Shown: piece by piece, positions 1 to 8,940 of the stretch
How the letters are laid out: each line of letters opens with the position of its first letter
Numbering within the stretch: the first letter of the stretch is position 1
Assembly: GCF_016881005.1 (NCBI RefSeq)
Contig: NZ_JACOPV010000005.1
Span: 1-64,000 of the forward strand
Direction of reading: 5' to 3'
DNA from: Pseudomonas arcuscaelestis
GTDB lineage: Bacteria; Pseudomonadota; Gammaproteobacteria; Pseudomonadales; Pseudomonadaceae
Length of the DNA: 64,000 bases
Translations under genes and position numbers: made by a program
Notes under the pieces: generated by a model
Databases searched by the model: none
Seen by the model: only the letters and a program-made list of their open reading frames with translations
Told to the model about the DNA's origin: nothing

Positions 1-26
1 CCTGGGTCAAGTTTTTTGACGGGGAC

Positions 27-362
27 TTAGCCTCCAAAAAGCCAGCGACCACTGTCCAGAAATGTAAGTGTAGTACGTAGTGTTTCTATCCCAATGGGCC
101 GCGGAGCGCCGGGGAGGCGGTTTTTTAAGATGTCTCGCTCTTCCGTCACGCGCTTGAGTTCAGCGCGCAGTTTGCGCAGTTCGGCGTGCTGATCGTCTTG
201 CTGACGCTGCTCTTGGGGCTTTCTGTAGACCTTGATCCAGGCATAAAGGCTGTGCACGGACATGCCCAGGCGCTGGGCGACATCGGCGACGGGTTTGCCT
301 TTCTCGGTCACTTGCTTGACCGCTTCGATCTTGAATTCTTCGGGGTAACGCTGACGACTCAT
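27..362 (-). pseudogene. IS3-family transposase OrfA, 3' end lost
   Basis: The first ~77 residues match the IS3-family OrfA pattern: an N-terminal helix-turn-helix (SRQRYPEEFKIEAVKQV, then ADVAQRLGMSVHSLYAWIK) and a leucine-rich coiled coil (about residues 60-80) ending ERDILK. An A-rich run (TTAAAAAAC) lies where OrfA-OrfB frameshifting normally happens in this family. The residues after it do not resemble OrfB in either frame, so the reading frame simply runs into foreign sequence. It could at most make an OrfA-like DNA-binding protein; no active transposase is expected. Confidence 0.7.
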
Positions 363-425
363 GGCACCTCCTATGTGGGCCTCATTATGAGGCTAGGAGG
401 TGTCTAGGAAACCAGGGGCGATTCA
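27..425 (-). mobile_element. IS3-family insertion sequence remnant
   Basis: Remnant with an orfA-like gene reading leftwards. The outer end lies near 425, where the sequence read on the minus strand begins TGAATCGCCCCTGGTTTC, a TG-starting terminus of the kind IS3-family elements carry. No orfB with a DDE integrase domain follows orfA; similarity stops near position 126. Only one end of the element is present, so it is immobile by itself. What lies left of about 126 is not recognised. Confidence 0.65.
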
Positions 426-599
426 ATCCTGGAATCTCATTACATTTGCTAACGTTGTTCTGCGGTTATCTTTAACGCTCCCAGTTAGGTTGAAACGCCC
501 ATACCCCAAGGGGTTGCGTCTAACATGCGATTTTCGTCTGATTTGGTAAAAAATCTTCCGTGGGCCTTAGTTTGACTCTCAAGCAGGTCGTTCTAGGTT
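426..599. other. gap between IS3 end and comEA relic, no gene seen
   Basis: Non-coding stretch between the IS3 terminus and the block homologous to the comEA upstream region. I see no convincing open reading frame, RNA gene or strong hairpin. A TTTGACTCTC motif near 570 also occurs upstream of the intact comEA, so the homology between the two comEA copies begins about here. Confidence 0.4.
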
Positions 600-652
600 T
601 CAGAGGCAGCTATGGAAAAGCCGCCTTCGTAACCATCCTGGGAGACTTACTC

Positions 653-751
653 ATGCGCAATACTGTCCTGTCCTATCTGCTGCTTCCTCTCTTCGCTAGT
701 GTGTCGCTATACCTGAGCGCTGCCCCCGAGACAATGGAAAATCCGCAATAG
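653..751 (+). pseudogene. comEA-like gene, 5' fragment (relic)
   Basis: Encodes 32 residues starting MRNTVLSYLLLPLFASVS, identical over these 18 residues to the start of the intact comEA-like gene at 4019, then diverging after the SAAP signal-peptide end and stopping. The ~55 bp upstream of the start are also homologous to the upstream region of the intact gene. All differences within the shared 18 codons are synonymous. No helix-hairpin-helix domain follows; the IS66 element begins 23 bp after the stop. This is a truncated paralogue or an imported allele, not a functional DNA-uptake protein. Confidence 0.75.
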
Positions 752-859
752 ACCGCTGTCATGGCGCAACAGGCGTAAGCGCTCCATGAACCCCACATTC
801 AAAGCGCTTAGCTGATCTCCGATGCTGTGCTCCCGATCTCTTTCTGGAGCCCGCACGCC

Positions 860-1219
860 ATGATGCGACCCGACGCCAAAGTCGAAAAAGTTTACCTCTA
901 CCCCAAGCCCGTGGACTTCCGAAAATCCATTGACGGCCTGGCTGCGTTGGTCGAGCTGGATATTAAAGTCGCGGTCTTTGACCCAGTGCTTTTTGTTTTC
1001 CTCAACAAGCCACGCAACCGCGTGAAGATCTTGTACTGGGAACGCAACGGCTTTTGCCTTTGGTTCAAGCGTCTGGAGTCCGAGCGCTTCAAAACGTCGC
1101 CTGACGCGACGGACGAAGCGATTGTCCTGACTGTCCAGGAACTCAACTGGATGCTCGACGGTTTTGACCTCTGGCGTAACCGTCCTCATCAGGTTTTGAC
1201 GCCACGATTCGTGGCCTGA
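860..1219 (+). CDS. tnpB: IS66 family accessory protein TnpB
   Basis: A 119-residue protein with the hallmark IS66 Orf2 pattern: YLYPKPVDFRKSIDGLAALV near the start, then VFLNKPRNRVKILYWERNGFC and a C-terminal LNWMLDGFDLWRN. It is intact and of normal family length. TnpB is required with TnpC for IS66 transposition, though its biochemical role is not settled. The start was placed at the ATG at 860 (a second ATG follows directly) because family members begin here; the in-frame extension upstream has no homology. tnpC begins 18 bp after its stop. Confidence 0.88.
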   Translation: MMRPDAKVEKVYLYPKPVDFRKSIDGLAALVELDIKVAVFDPVLFVFLNKPRNRVKILYWERNGFCLWFKRLESERFKTSPDATDEAIVLTVQELNWMLDGFDLWRNRPHQVLTPRFVA

Positions 1220-1237
1220 TTCGGTATAATCCAGGGC

Positions 1238-2749
1238 ATGAATTTCGTGCCCGACAACCTTCCTGATTATCCTGAATTGCTCAAGCAGATGCTTGCGAAG
1301 ATGCAATCCAGGATGGGCGTGCTCGAAGAACAAGTTGCATTGCTGAGGCAGCGACTGTTTGGCCGAAAATCGGAGCAGGCCGTCGATCCTGCAACGCCTC
1401 AAATGGCGTTGTTCTATGAAGCGGAGCACTAGGTCGAGTTGGCGTGCGAGACCGCTGAAGAAGAGATCAACGCACTCGCCAAGCGCCGTAGCAAGCGCAA
1501 GCCACTGCCTGCGGATCTGCCGCGCATCGAAGTCATCCACGAACTGCCCGAGCATGAACTGACCTGTATCTGCGGCTGCCGCAAACACGCCATTGGTGAG
1601 GAAATCAGCGAGCAGCTTGAAATCGTGCCGATGCAGATCCGGGTGATCAAACACGTTCGTAAAGTCTACGGTTGCCGCAACTGCGAGATGGCGCCGGTCA
1701 CTGCTGACAAGCCGGCTCAACTGATTGAAAAAAGCATGGCCAGCCCGAGCGTTCTGGCGATGCTGCTGACCACCAAATATGTGGACGGTTTACCGCTACA
1801 CCGCTTTGAAAAAGTGCTGGGTCGCCACGGCATTGATATCCCGCGCCAAACCTTGGCGCGCTGGGTTATCCAGTGCCGCGAGCACTTTCAGCCGCTGCTG
1901 AATTTGATGCGCGACAGCCTATTGGCCAGCCGCGTCATCCATTGCGATGAAACGCGGGTGCAGGTGTTGAAAGAGCCTGACCGTGAGCCGAGCAGCCAGT
2001 CATGGATGTGGGTGCAAACCGGCGGCCCGCCGGATAAGCCGGTCATCCTTTTTGACTACTCGACCAGCCGGGCGCAGGAAGTGCCTATGCGCCTGCTCGA
2101 GGGCTATCGTGGCTACGTCATGACCGATGATTATGCCGGTTACAACGCGCTGGGCGCCCAAGCTGGAGTTGAGCGTTTAGGATGCTGGGCCCACGCGCGT
2201 CGTAAATTCGTTGAAGCACAGAAAGTGCAGCCCAAAGGTAAAACGGGGCGCGCGGATATCGTGCTGAATCTGATCAACAAGCTTTACGGCATCGAACGCG
2301 ACCTAAAAGCTTGCGACGACGCTGAACGTCAGATCGGTCGTCACGAACAAAGCCTGCCGATACTGGCTCAGTTGAAAAGCTGGATCGAAAAGACGCAGCC
2401 ACAGGTGACTGCTCAGAATGCCCTGGGCAAAGCCATCAGTTACTTGGCAAATAACTGGAGCAAGCTGGAGCGATACGTCGAGGAAGGCTGCCTGCCGCTC
2501 GACAACAACGCCGCTGAGCGCACGAGCCGCCCCTTCGTGATCGGAAGAAAGAATTGGCTGTTTAGCGACACGCCCAAGGGCGCGACGGCCAGTGCTCAAC
2601 TTTACAGCCTGGTCGAGACTGCCAAAGCCAACGGCCAAGAGCCCTATGCGTGGCTACGCCACGCACTCGAACGCCTGCCAATGGCGGCTTCGGTTGAAGA
2701 CTACGAAGCCTTGCTGCCGTGGAACTGCTCACCCATATCGCTTGGCTGA
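1238..2749 (+). pseudogene. tnpC: IS66 family transposase TnpC, split by an in-frame amber stop
   Basis: One reading frame of 503 sense codons is interrupted by a single TAG at 1430-1432 after GlnMet..EAEH (codon 65). The part before the stop has the N-terminal leucine-zipper region (LLKQMLAKMQ, VALLRQRLFGRKSEQ). The part after it has the zinc-finger-like CICGCR/CRNC segment, the DDE-type catalytic region ([20 protein letters not shown]) and the C-terminal [21 protein letters not shown] motif typical of IS66. Frame and length are otherwise intact. A CAG to TAG change is the simplest explanation. A TTG at 1439 could restart translation but would omit the zipper. Confidence 0.85.
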
Positions 2750-2794
2750 GCGCACTACACATCTTGAAGTCGGTGGGGTTTGTGGAGCGCTTAC

Positions 2795-3822
2795 AATCAA
2801 TCAACGCAACGGCAAAAGTGGCAAAACAGTGCTAACCGGCGATAGCCCGCTGTGGCTGGCTATTCCTCGCGACCGGGAAGGCAGTTTTTCGTCTATTCTT
2901 ATCCCGAAGCATGAGCGCCGCTATACAGGTTTCGAAGACAAAATCATCGCCATGTATGCCCGGGGAATGATGGTCAGGGAAATTCGTGTGTTTCTGTCCG
3001 AACATTACGGAACAGACGCTTCGCCCGACTTCATCAGTTCTCTAACCAGCGAGGTCATGGAAGAAATAGGAGCATGGCAACAGCGGCCACTGGAGCCGAT
3101 GTACCCCGTCATTTTCTTTGATGCCCTGCAGGTCAAAATCCACTAAGAGGGCTTGGTCCATACCAGGCGATTTACTTGGCGTTAGGTGTTTTACCCGAAG
3201 GCACGCGCGATATGTTGGGAATTTGGATCGAGAACACCGGGGGTGCCAAGTTCTGGATGAAGTTGTTCAACGACCTCAAGACTTGCGGTGTCGAGGGCGT
3301 GCTGATTGCTGTGACCAGCGGACTTAAAGGCATGCGAGTAGCCCTCGGTGTGGTGTTTCCGGAGACGACATTGCAGATATGCATTGTGCATCTGATCCGC
3401 AACTGCCTTGATCGCGCGGCATGGGACAAGCAGCGGGCATTGGCCAAAGTTCTCAAATCTATTTACCAGGCAATCAACGTGCAAGCGGCTGAACAGGCTT
3501 TGGATGAGTTTTAGAGCGGGCCGTGGGGTAAGCAATATCCATCGGTGGTAGCGGCTTGGAGATGAGCTTAGGATCGAGTGATTACATTCTTTGTTTTCCC
3601 GCCTGCCATCCGGAAGGTGATTTACGCAACCAACGCCATTGAGAGCGTCGATGCTCAGTTACGCAAGATCATAAAAACTCGTGGCTACTTCCCGAACGAC
3701 GATGCGGCGCCCAAACCAATCTGACTGGGGCTGCGAAACATCGCAGCGAACTGGGGCTTGGCTGCCCATGACTGGAAAAGTGTGATGAATCAATTTGCGA
3801 TCTGTACGGAGATCGGATCATC
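2795..3822 (+). pseudogene. IS256-family (mutator-type) transposase, decayed
   Basis: Readable in pieces. Residues from RNGKSGKTVLTGDSP through VREIRVFLSEHYG and EPMYPVIFFDALQVKIH (to 3146) match the N-terminal half and the first catalytic Asp region. After a frameshift, LGVLPEGTRDMLGIWIEN..GAKFWMK, VLIAVTSGLKGM and CIVHLIRN follow (3176-3514). After a TAG and further lesions, [17 protein letters not shown] and LRNIAANWG..W can still be read (3625-3790), with a last 1-base loss before the usual YGDR end. The first ~90 residues are missing, cut off by the IS66 end. It cannot make an active transposase. Confidence 0.85.
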
Positions 3823-4018
3823 AGGCCGACCTGGTGAAATCATGGTCTGCGTGACGGCAGGCCGTTGTCGGCCCGCACACAAAGAATCTGACAGCCACCT
3901 TCGCCCAATTTAGTAACACATCCCACCCCCTCACAATTTGACTCTCCCCAATCCCGTTCTAGGTTTCAAAGGCAGCCAAGGAAAAGCTGCCTTTGCAATC
4001 ACCTAGGAGTTTCACCTC
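3823..4018. other. IS256 terminal region and comEA upstream region
   Basis: The left part (to about 3896, with CACAAAGAATCTGACAGCC) resembles the outer end of an IS256-family element. The right part, from about 3937, is the comEA upstream region and is homologous to 570-652. A sequence GAAAAGCTGCCTTT near 3980 pairs with GGCAGCCAAGG just before it as a small hairpin upstream of the comEA start. Confidence 0.45.
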
Positions 4019-4348
4019 ATGCGCAACACCGTTCTGTCCTACCTTCTGCTCCCTCTCTTCGCCAGCGTTTCCTTCACGCTCAGCGCAGCCCCGGCCTCTG
4101 ATCCAATAAAAACCCCAATCCCCGTAGTAGCTACCCAGCAAACCTCCCCACAATTGGACTTGAACACTGCCGACGCACCAACGCTACAGTCCACCCTGAT
4201 GGGTATCGGTAAAACCAAAGCCGAGGCAATCGTTGCTTACCGTGACCAGCATGGTGCGTTCGCTTCGGTGGATGAGCTGCTGGAGATCAAGGGGATCGGC
4301 AAGGCGTTGCTGGATCGTAATCGCGATAGGCTCACGGTTAGTCAGTGA
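4019..4348 (+). CDS. comEA: ComEA family helix-hairpin-helix protein
   Basis: A 109-residue secreted DNA-binding protein. Residues 1-23 form a signal peptide (MRNTVLSYLLLPLFASVS.. then LSAAPA). Residues ~45-107 form tandem helix-hairpin-helix motifs: LDLNTADAPTLQ, GIGKTKAEAIVAYR, FASVDELLEIKGIGKALLD. ComEA-type proteins bind incoming double-stranded DNA in the periplasm during natural transformation; in Pseudomonas the role is mostly inferred. A truncated homologue of its 5' end sits 3.4 kb upstream beyond the transposon cluster. CTAGGAG 8 bp before the ATG is a plausible ribosome site. Confidence 0.88.
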   Translation: MRNTVLSYLLLPLFASVSFTLSAAPASDPIKTPIPVVATQQTSPQLDLNTADAPTLQSTLMGIGKTKAEAIVAYRDQHGAFASVDELLEIKGIGKALLDRNRDRLTVSQ

Positions 4349-4583
4349 TACCCGTAAAGCTGATTTAAGTGGGCGGGTTTGCCTTGGGTATTGGGCGGCT
4401 GTTGTAACTTTATCCTAGGGCAAACTCGCTGCTACTGGGGCTGTGGTTGAAGGTGTCGAGAGTTAGCCTGTGTGCTTACCGTCGTCATCCGATGTGGCGG
4501 ACCGGTTGGCTTTTTTAAGGCGTGTGAAGCGCTGCCACCGCACGTGACAGGTTATGCGCGAACCCGAGTAGTCACTACCGGAG

Positions 4584-4751
4584 TTATCGATCCTGCGCAT
4601 CCTTCGCATCCATCTCAGCATTACGCTCATGCACACGCTTAAGCTGCTCTTCGGTCAGAGGCAGCTTTTTCGCAGTATCACGCAGCAGCATCAGGCCGCC
4701 GACGATGGAACCTAGCGCCAGTACTAGTATTAACCAGGCATACCAGGGCAT
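4584..4751 (-). CDS. DUF2897 family small membrane protein
   Basis: A 55-residue protein with one membrane helix (residues ~3-24, WYAWLILVLALGSIVGGLMLL) and a charged tail with KLPLTEEQLKRV. It matches the DUF2897 family, whose function is unknown. The start at 4751 was chosen over the upstream in-frame codon at 4811 because AAGGAGGACTACATG gives an ideal Shine-Dalgarno site, and because family members begin MPWYAW. It is divergent from pyrF and convergent with comEA. Confidence 0.85.
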   Translation of the reverse strand: MPWYAWLILVLALGSIVGGLMLLRDTAKKLPLTEEQLKRVHERNAEMDAKDAQDR

Positions 4752-4930
4752 GTAGTCCTCCTTCGAACAGTAACGTTCGTTGCGCTCAATAATTTGGAGC
4801 CAATGGATCATTTATTGGTTCAATTATAGAGGGCTGCTTCCTGGCGGGCCAATTCGCGATCATTGGCCCCCCATAGGCCGCTGCTTCGTTTACAATGCGC
4901 GCCGTTCAAGACTTGCCAAGAGACCAGCCC

Positions 4931-5632
4931 ATGTCCGCCTGCCAGACGCCCATCATCGTCGCCCTGGATTTCCCTACTCGTGACGCCGCCCTGAAACTGG
5001 CGGAGCAACTCGATCCTTCCCTGTGTCGGGTAAAAGTCGGCAAGGAGCTGTTCACCAGCAGCGCATCAGGCATTGTCGAAACCCTGGTCGAGAAGGGCTT
5101 CGAGGTGTTCCTCGATCTTAAATTTCACGATATCCCCAACACCACGGCGATGGCAGTTAAAGCCGCTGCGGAAATGGGCGTGTGGATGGTCAACGTTCAT
5201 TGCTCCGGCGGCCTGCGTATGATGTCGGCCTGTCGTGAAGTGTTGGCCCAGCGCTCTGGTCCACAACCGCTGCTGATCGGTGTGACGGTGCTGACCAGCA
5301 TGGAGCGTGAAGACCTGGCCGGTATCGGTCTGGATATCGAACCGCAAGAGCAGGTGCTGCGTCTGGCTGCCTTGGCTGAGAAGGCCGGAATGGACGGTTT
5401 GGTGTGTTCGGCACTGGAAGCCCCGGCGCTGAAAGCGGCCCATCCGTCACTGCAATTGGTGACCCCGGGTATTCGCCCCGCTGGCAGTGCTCAGGACGAC
5501 CAGCGCCGTATCCTGACCCCGCGACAGGCGCTGGATGCCGGTTCCGACTACCTGGTGATCGGTCGCCCGATCAGCCAGGCCGCCGATCCGGCCCAGGCGC
5601 TGGCGGCAGTGGTCGCAGAAATCAGGGCTTAA
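4931..5632 (+). CDS. pyrF: orotidine 5'-phosphate decarboxylase
   Basis: A 233-residue cytosolic enzyme that decarboxylates OMP to UMP, the last step of de novo pyrimidine synthesis. It shows IIVALDFPT at the start, KVGKELF, the catalytic [10 protein letters not shown] (Asp-Lys-Asp), VHCSGG and the C-terminal YLVIGRPI phosphate-binding region. The ATG at 4931 is preferred to 4895, which would add a non-homologous extension. A TACAAT -10-like hexamer lies at 4890-4895. Its stop overlaps the convergent oxidoreductase gene by 11 bp. Confidence 0.96.
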   Translation: MSACQTPIIVALDFPTRDAALKLAEQLDPSLCRVKVGKELFTSSASGIVETLVEKGFEVFLDLKFHDIPNTTAMAVKAAAEMGVWMVNVHCSGGLRMMSACREVLAQRSGPQPLLIGVTVLTSMEREDLAGIGLDIEPQEQVLRLAALAEKAGMDGLVCSALEAPALKAAHPSLQLVTPGIRPAGSAQDDQRRILTPRQALDAGSDYLVIGRPISQAADPAQALAAVVAEIRA

Positions 5633-6626
5633 GTACCAGCTTGCCGAAATTTTCCCCGTTGAACAGCTTCAACAGCGTCTCGGGGAAGGTTTCCAGCCCT
5701 TCGACCACATCCTCCTTGCTCTTCAGTTTGCCGGTTGCCAACCAGCCGGCAATCTCCTGCGCCGCCTTGCCATAGTTGGCAGCGTGGTCCATCACTACAA
5801 AACCTTCCATGCGCGCACGGTTCACCAACAGTGACAGGTAATTGGCCGGGCCTTTTACCGCCTGTTTGTTGTTGTACTGACTGATAGCACCGCAGATCAC
5901 TACCCGCGCCTTGAAATTCAAACGGCTGAGTACAGCGTCCAGAATATCGCCGCCGACGTTGTCGAAGTAAACGTCGACGCCTTTCGGGCATTCGCGTTTA
6001 AGGCCTTCAAGCACGTCTTCGGCCTTGTAGTCGATTACGCCGTCAAAGCCCAGTTCGTCCTTCAGGTACTGACATTTCTCTGCACCACCGGCAATGCCCA
6101 CTACCCGGCAACCTTTGATCTTGGCGATTTGTCCGGCAATGCTGCCCACCGCGCCGGCAGCGCCGGACAGCACCACGGTTTCGCCTTCTTTCGGTGCGCC
6201 AACGTCGAGCAGGGCGAAGTAGGCGGTCATGCCGGTCATGCCCAGGGCCGAGAGGTAGCGGGGCAGGGGCGCCAGTGTTGGGTCAATTTTGTGAAAGCCC
6301 TGAGGTTCGCCGACGAAATAGTCCTGCACACCCAGGGCGCCATTGATGTGGTCGCCTACGGCAAAGCCGGGATGCTTGGACGCGATAACTTCGCCGACAC
6401 CCAGCGCGCGCATGACCTGGCCCAGGCCCACCGGTGGAATGTAGGACTTGCCTTCGTTCATCCAGCCGCGCATGGCCGGGTCGAGGGACAGGTAGAGGTT
6501 TTTCACCAGCACCTGGCCTTCGCCGGGTTCACTGACCGGCGTTTGCTCGAAGGTGAAGTCGTCCCGGCTGACCGCTCCGATCGGGCGTTTGGCGAGCAGA
6601 AAGCGGCGGTTGGTCTGGGTGGTCAT
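5622..6626 (-). CDS. NADP-dependent zinc-free MDR oxidoreductase (CurA-like)
   Basis: A 334-residue protein of the medium-chain dehydrogenase/reductase superfamily. It begins with [12 protein letters not shown], has [12 protein letters not shown] typical of the leukotriene B4 dehydrogenase/CurA branch, and the Rossmann segment [19 protein letters not shown] (about residues 145-165). No structural zinc cysteines are visible. Such enzymes reduce alpha,beta-unsaturated ketones or aldehydes with NADPH; the substrate here is not known. The ATG at 6626 is chosen because the 20 residues upstream are unlike the family. Confidence 0.88.
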   Translation of the reverse strand: MTTQTNRRFLLAKRPIGAVSRDDFTFEQTPVSEPGEGQVLVKNLYLSLDPAMRGWMNEGKSYIPPVGLGQVMRALGVGEVIASKHPGFAVGDHINGALGVQDYFVGEPQGFHKIDPTLAPLPRYLSALGMTGMTAYFALLDVGAPKEGETVVLSGAAGAVGSIAGQIAKIKGCRVVGIAGGAEKCQYLKDELGFDGVIDYKAEDVLEGLKRECPKGVDVYFDNVGGDILDAVLSRLNFKARVVICGAISQYNNKQAVKGPANYLSLLVNRARMEGFVVMDHAANYGKAAQEIAGWLATGKLKSKEDVVEGLETFPETLLKLFNGENFGKLVLKP

Positions 6627-6854
6627 GGCTGGGCTCTCAAAGAATGGGCAAAGGTTGTTGATAGACCCTGGCGCAGGTTCCGGCAAGGTTTACCCGTGCA
6701 GCGAATACACCACGATACACAACGCTGATTCGTCAGTGTGCTGATAATCACCCAAGCCGATACCCCTTCAACTGGCGTTCTGATGATGCTGCCCAACCAT
6801 GAGCTCGTCTGCATAGACTCCGGGCATCACCTCACTATGTTGCGGGAGCTAACG

Positions 6855-7616
6855 ATGAGCATGACTTTTTCCGGCCAGGTTGCCTTGGTGACCGGCGGTG
6901 CGGCAGGTATCGGGCGGGCGACAGCCTTGGCGTTTGCCGCCCAGGGTTTGAAGGTGGTGGTAGCGGATCTGGACGCAGTCGGGGGTGAGGGCACGGTCGA
7001 GTTGATCCGGGCGACGGGTGCACAAGCGCTGTTCGTATCCTGCAACGTTACCCGCGAAGCCGATGTGCAGCATTTGATGGCCACTACGCTCGAGGCTTAC
7101 GGTCGTCTCGACTATGCCTTCAACAATGCCGGTATCGAGATTGAGCAAGGGCGTCTGGCGGATGGCAGCGAAGCTGAGTTCGACGCCATCATGGGCGTAA
7201 ACGTCAAAGGTGTGTGGCTGTGCATGAAGTACCAGTTGCCGCTGCTGCTGGCCCAGGGCGGTGGCGCTATCGTTAACACTGCGTCGGTCGCCGGCCTGGG
7301 TGCCGCGCCGAAGATGAGTATCTACAGTGCCTCCAAGCATGCCGTCATTGGCCTGACCAAATCGGCGGCCATCGAGTATGCCAAGAAGAAAATCCGCGTA
7401 AATGCCGTGTGCCCGGCGGTCATCGATACCGATATGTTCCGCCGCGCCTATGAGGCCGACCCGCGCAAGGCAGAGTTTGCTGCAGCCATGCACCCGGTGG
7501 GGCGTATCGGCAAGGCTGAGGAGATCGCCAGCGCGGTGTTGTACCTGTGCAGTGATGGGGCTGCGTTCACCACCGGTCAGGCCTTGGCGGTGGATGGTGG
7601 GGCGACGGCGATTTGA
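6855..7616 (+). CDS. short-chain dehydrogenase/reductase (SDR)
   Basis: A 253-residue classical SDR. The cofactor motif TGGAAGIGRA, the NNAG motif, the catalytic Ser in NTASVAG, the YSASK Tyr/Lys pair and the C-terminal GQALAVDGG are all present. An Asp after strand 2 (VVVADLD) favours NAD(H) over NADP(H). The substrate cannot be told from sequence. The start at 6855 was set by GGGAG 9 bp upstream and by family length; a longer frame from 6738 lacks homology. It is divergent from the CurA-like gene, with 228 bp between starts. Confidence 0.88.
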   Translation: MSMTFSGQVALVTGGAAGIGRATALAFAAQGLKVVVADLDAVGGEGTVELIRATGAQALFVSCNVTREADVQHLMATTLEAYGRLDYAFNNAGIEIEQGRLADGSEAEFDAIMGVNVKGVWLCMKYQLPLLLAQGGGAIVNTASVAGLGAAPKMSIYSASKHAVIGLTKSAAIEYAKKKIRVNAVCPAVIDTDMFRRAYEADPRKAEFAAAMHPVGRIGKAEEIASAVLYLCSDGAAFTTGQALAVDGGATAI

Positions 7617-7634
7617 GCGGCTTGCCTGCGTAGC

Positions 7635-7653
7635 GGGCCAGTTCAACTGGCCC
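7635..7653. terminator. hairpin between convergent SDR and MFS genes
   Basis: Perfect 9-bp inverted repeat GGGCCAGTT/AACTGGCCC with a 1-nt centre, lying between two convergent stop codons. There is no strong T tract on either side, so termination activity is uncertain. Confidence 0.35.
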
Positions 7654-7663
7654 AAAGAACGCG

Positions 7664-8827
7664 TCACGGGACAACGGCTTGCCGTTCTTGCCCCTGTTCC
7701 TGAATCAGCAGTCGAACACCCACCAACGCACAACCGAGCAGCAATCCAGCCCCAAACACCAGCAGGGCGATTCTAGGCCCAAGGTGATCGGCCACTAGCC
7801 CGGTGAAAATCACCGGCAGGCTGAAGCCCAGGTAGGCGAGTAGAAAGAAACCGGCGCTGGCGCGGGTTTTCTCAACACCTGCCAGCACGTTCACCGCTGA
7901 TAATCCCCCCAGATAGATAAAGCCGTAGCAGGCACTGCTGGCGGCCACGGTGCCCAGAAGTACGGCCAGCAAATGCCCGCTGTCGGCGCCCCAGGCCAGT
8001 AGCGCATAGCTGCACGGCAACACGATCAGGCCGAGCAGGGTGGCCTTGGCCGGTGGCATGCGCCGAGCCAGGGGCTGGAACAGCAAGCCACAACTGATGA
8101 CGCAGAAGGTCGAGAACCCTGACCAGTTGGCCAAATCATGCTGCTTGAGGATCGAAGGTAACAAGGCGATCACCAGGCCAACACAGGCCCAGGCCAGCAG
8201 GATGGCCAGGCCATAGGGCAGGCTGCCGGCGGGATAGCAGGGCAAGCGCAACCAGGCGCCGCGGGTATCTCGACGTTGATCTGGCAGCCTGCACACGGCC
8301 AGCAGTGCCAGGGCGGCCAATATCAGATGCAGATAGAAACTGTCGGGCGCCAGGGTGGGGCCACGCAGCAAGAACAGGCTGGTCAGTGCCGCGCCCAGGC
8401 CGAACCCCAGCGACGTGCTTGCCGTCACCCAAGTGGCGGGGTGTTGGCTGTCAGCCTCATGCATCAACTCACTCATGTAGGCCGTCGCGGTCGCAGACGC
8501 CAGCGCGGTGCCTATCCCCAGAAGCAGGCGCGCGAGGGCCAAGTTGTTCAGGGTAGGGGCCAGTAGCATCAGCACCGTGGCGAGCATCGATACCATCAGC
8601 GCAAGCATAATCAATGGACGCCTTCCTACCCGGTCGGCAAGGCCGCCGAGTAGCAACAGCACTGGCACCACACCTGCGACATAGGCCGAAAAGGCCACAG
8701 CCGTGGCGGCGGCGCCCTTGCCGGAAAGCTCGGCGTAAACGGTGTAGAGCGGTGCTTGCAGATTAACGGCGAAGGTAATCAGGCACAGGGCGAAGGCGAG
8801 TAGCGCCGGCGAACGCTGAGTGGGCAT
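7664..8827 (-). CDS. MFS transporter (12-helix efflux type)
   Basis: A 387-residue integral inner-membrane protein with repeated hydrophobic helices and the MFS motif between helices 2 and 3 (GGLADRVGRRPLIML). Major facilitator proteins move small solutes with protons; the substrate is unknown, and the drug-efflux-like first half (YAELSGKG.. GVVPVLLLLGG) suggests export. AAGGAG sits 7 bp before the ATG. It is transcribed divergently from the MocR regulator at 8941 (113 bp between starts), so that regulator may control it. Confidence 0.85.
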   Translation of the reverse strand: MPTQRSPALLAFALCLITFAVNLQAPLYTVYAELSGKGAAATAVAFSAYVAGVVPVLLLLGGLADRVGRRPLIMLALMVSMLATVLMLLAPTLNNLALARLLLGIGTALASATATAYMSELMHEADSQHPATWVTASTSLGFGLGAALTSLFLLRGPTLAPDSFYLHLILAALALLAVCRLPDQRRDTRGAWLRLPCYPAGSLPYGLAILLAWACVGLVIALLPSILKQHDLANWSGFSTFCVISCGLLFQPLARRMPPAKATLLGLIVLPCSYALLAWGADSGHLLAVLLGTVAASSACYGFIYLGGLSAVNVLAGVEKTRASAGFFLLAYLGFSLPVIFTGLVADHLGPRIALLVFGAGLLLGCALVGVRLLIQEQGQERQAVVP

Positions 8828-8940
8828 GTAAGGCTCCTTGTTGATGCCGCGACTATCCGGCGATCAACAGGGCCTCACAAGGCACACTGGCGGGGGATTT
8901 GTGGTTAACTGTTTGGACAAAATCAACGAACACTTCGCCC

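Larger units (their letters stand above)
775..2794 (+). mobile_element. IS66-family insertion sequence (about 2.0 kb)
   Basis: Bounded by imperfect terminal inverted repeats: GTAAGCGCTCCATGAACCCC at 775-794 and the reverse complement of 2773-2794, which reads GTAAGCGCTCCACAAACCCC. It carries tnpB and tnpC in the usual order but no recognisable tnpA. The 8 bp outside each end (CAACAGGC on the left, AATCAATC on the right) do not match, so no target duplication is seen. The right end abuts the interior of an IS256-family transposase gene, the left end the comEA relic, so the flanks were probably rearranged after insertion. The amber stop in tnpC argues against autonomous movement. Confidence 0.85.

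Noticed and set aside
707..1720. A 337-codon frame on the minus strand across the IS66 element
   Set aside because: It runs antisense to tnpB and tnpC, which are well supported; His/Arg/Gln-rich composition is that of a shadow frame in GC-rich DNA.
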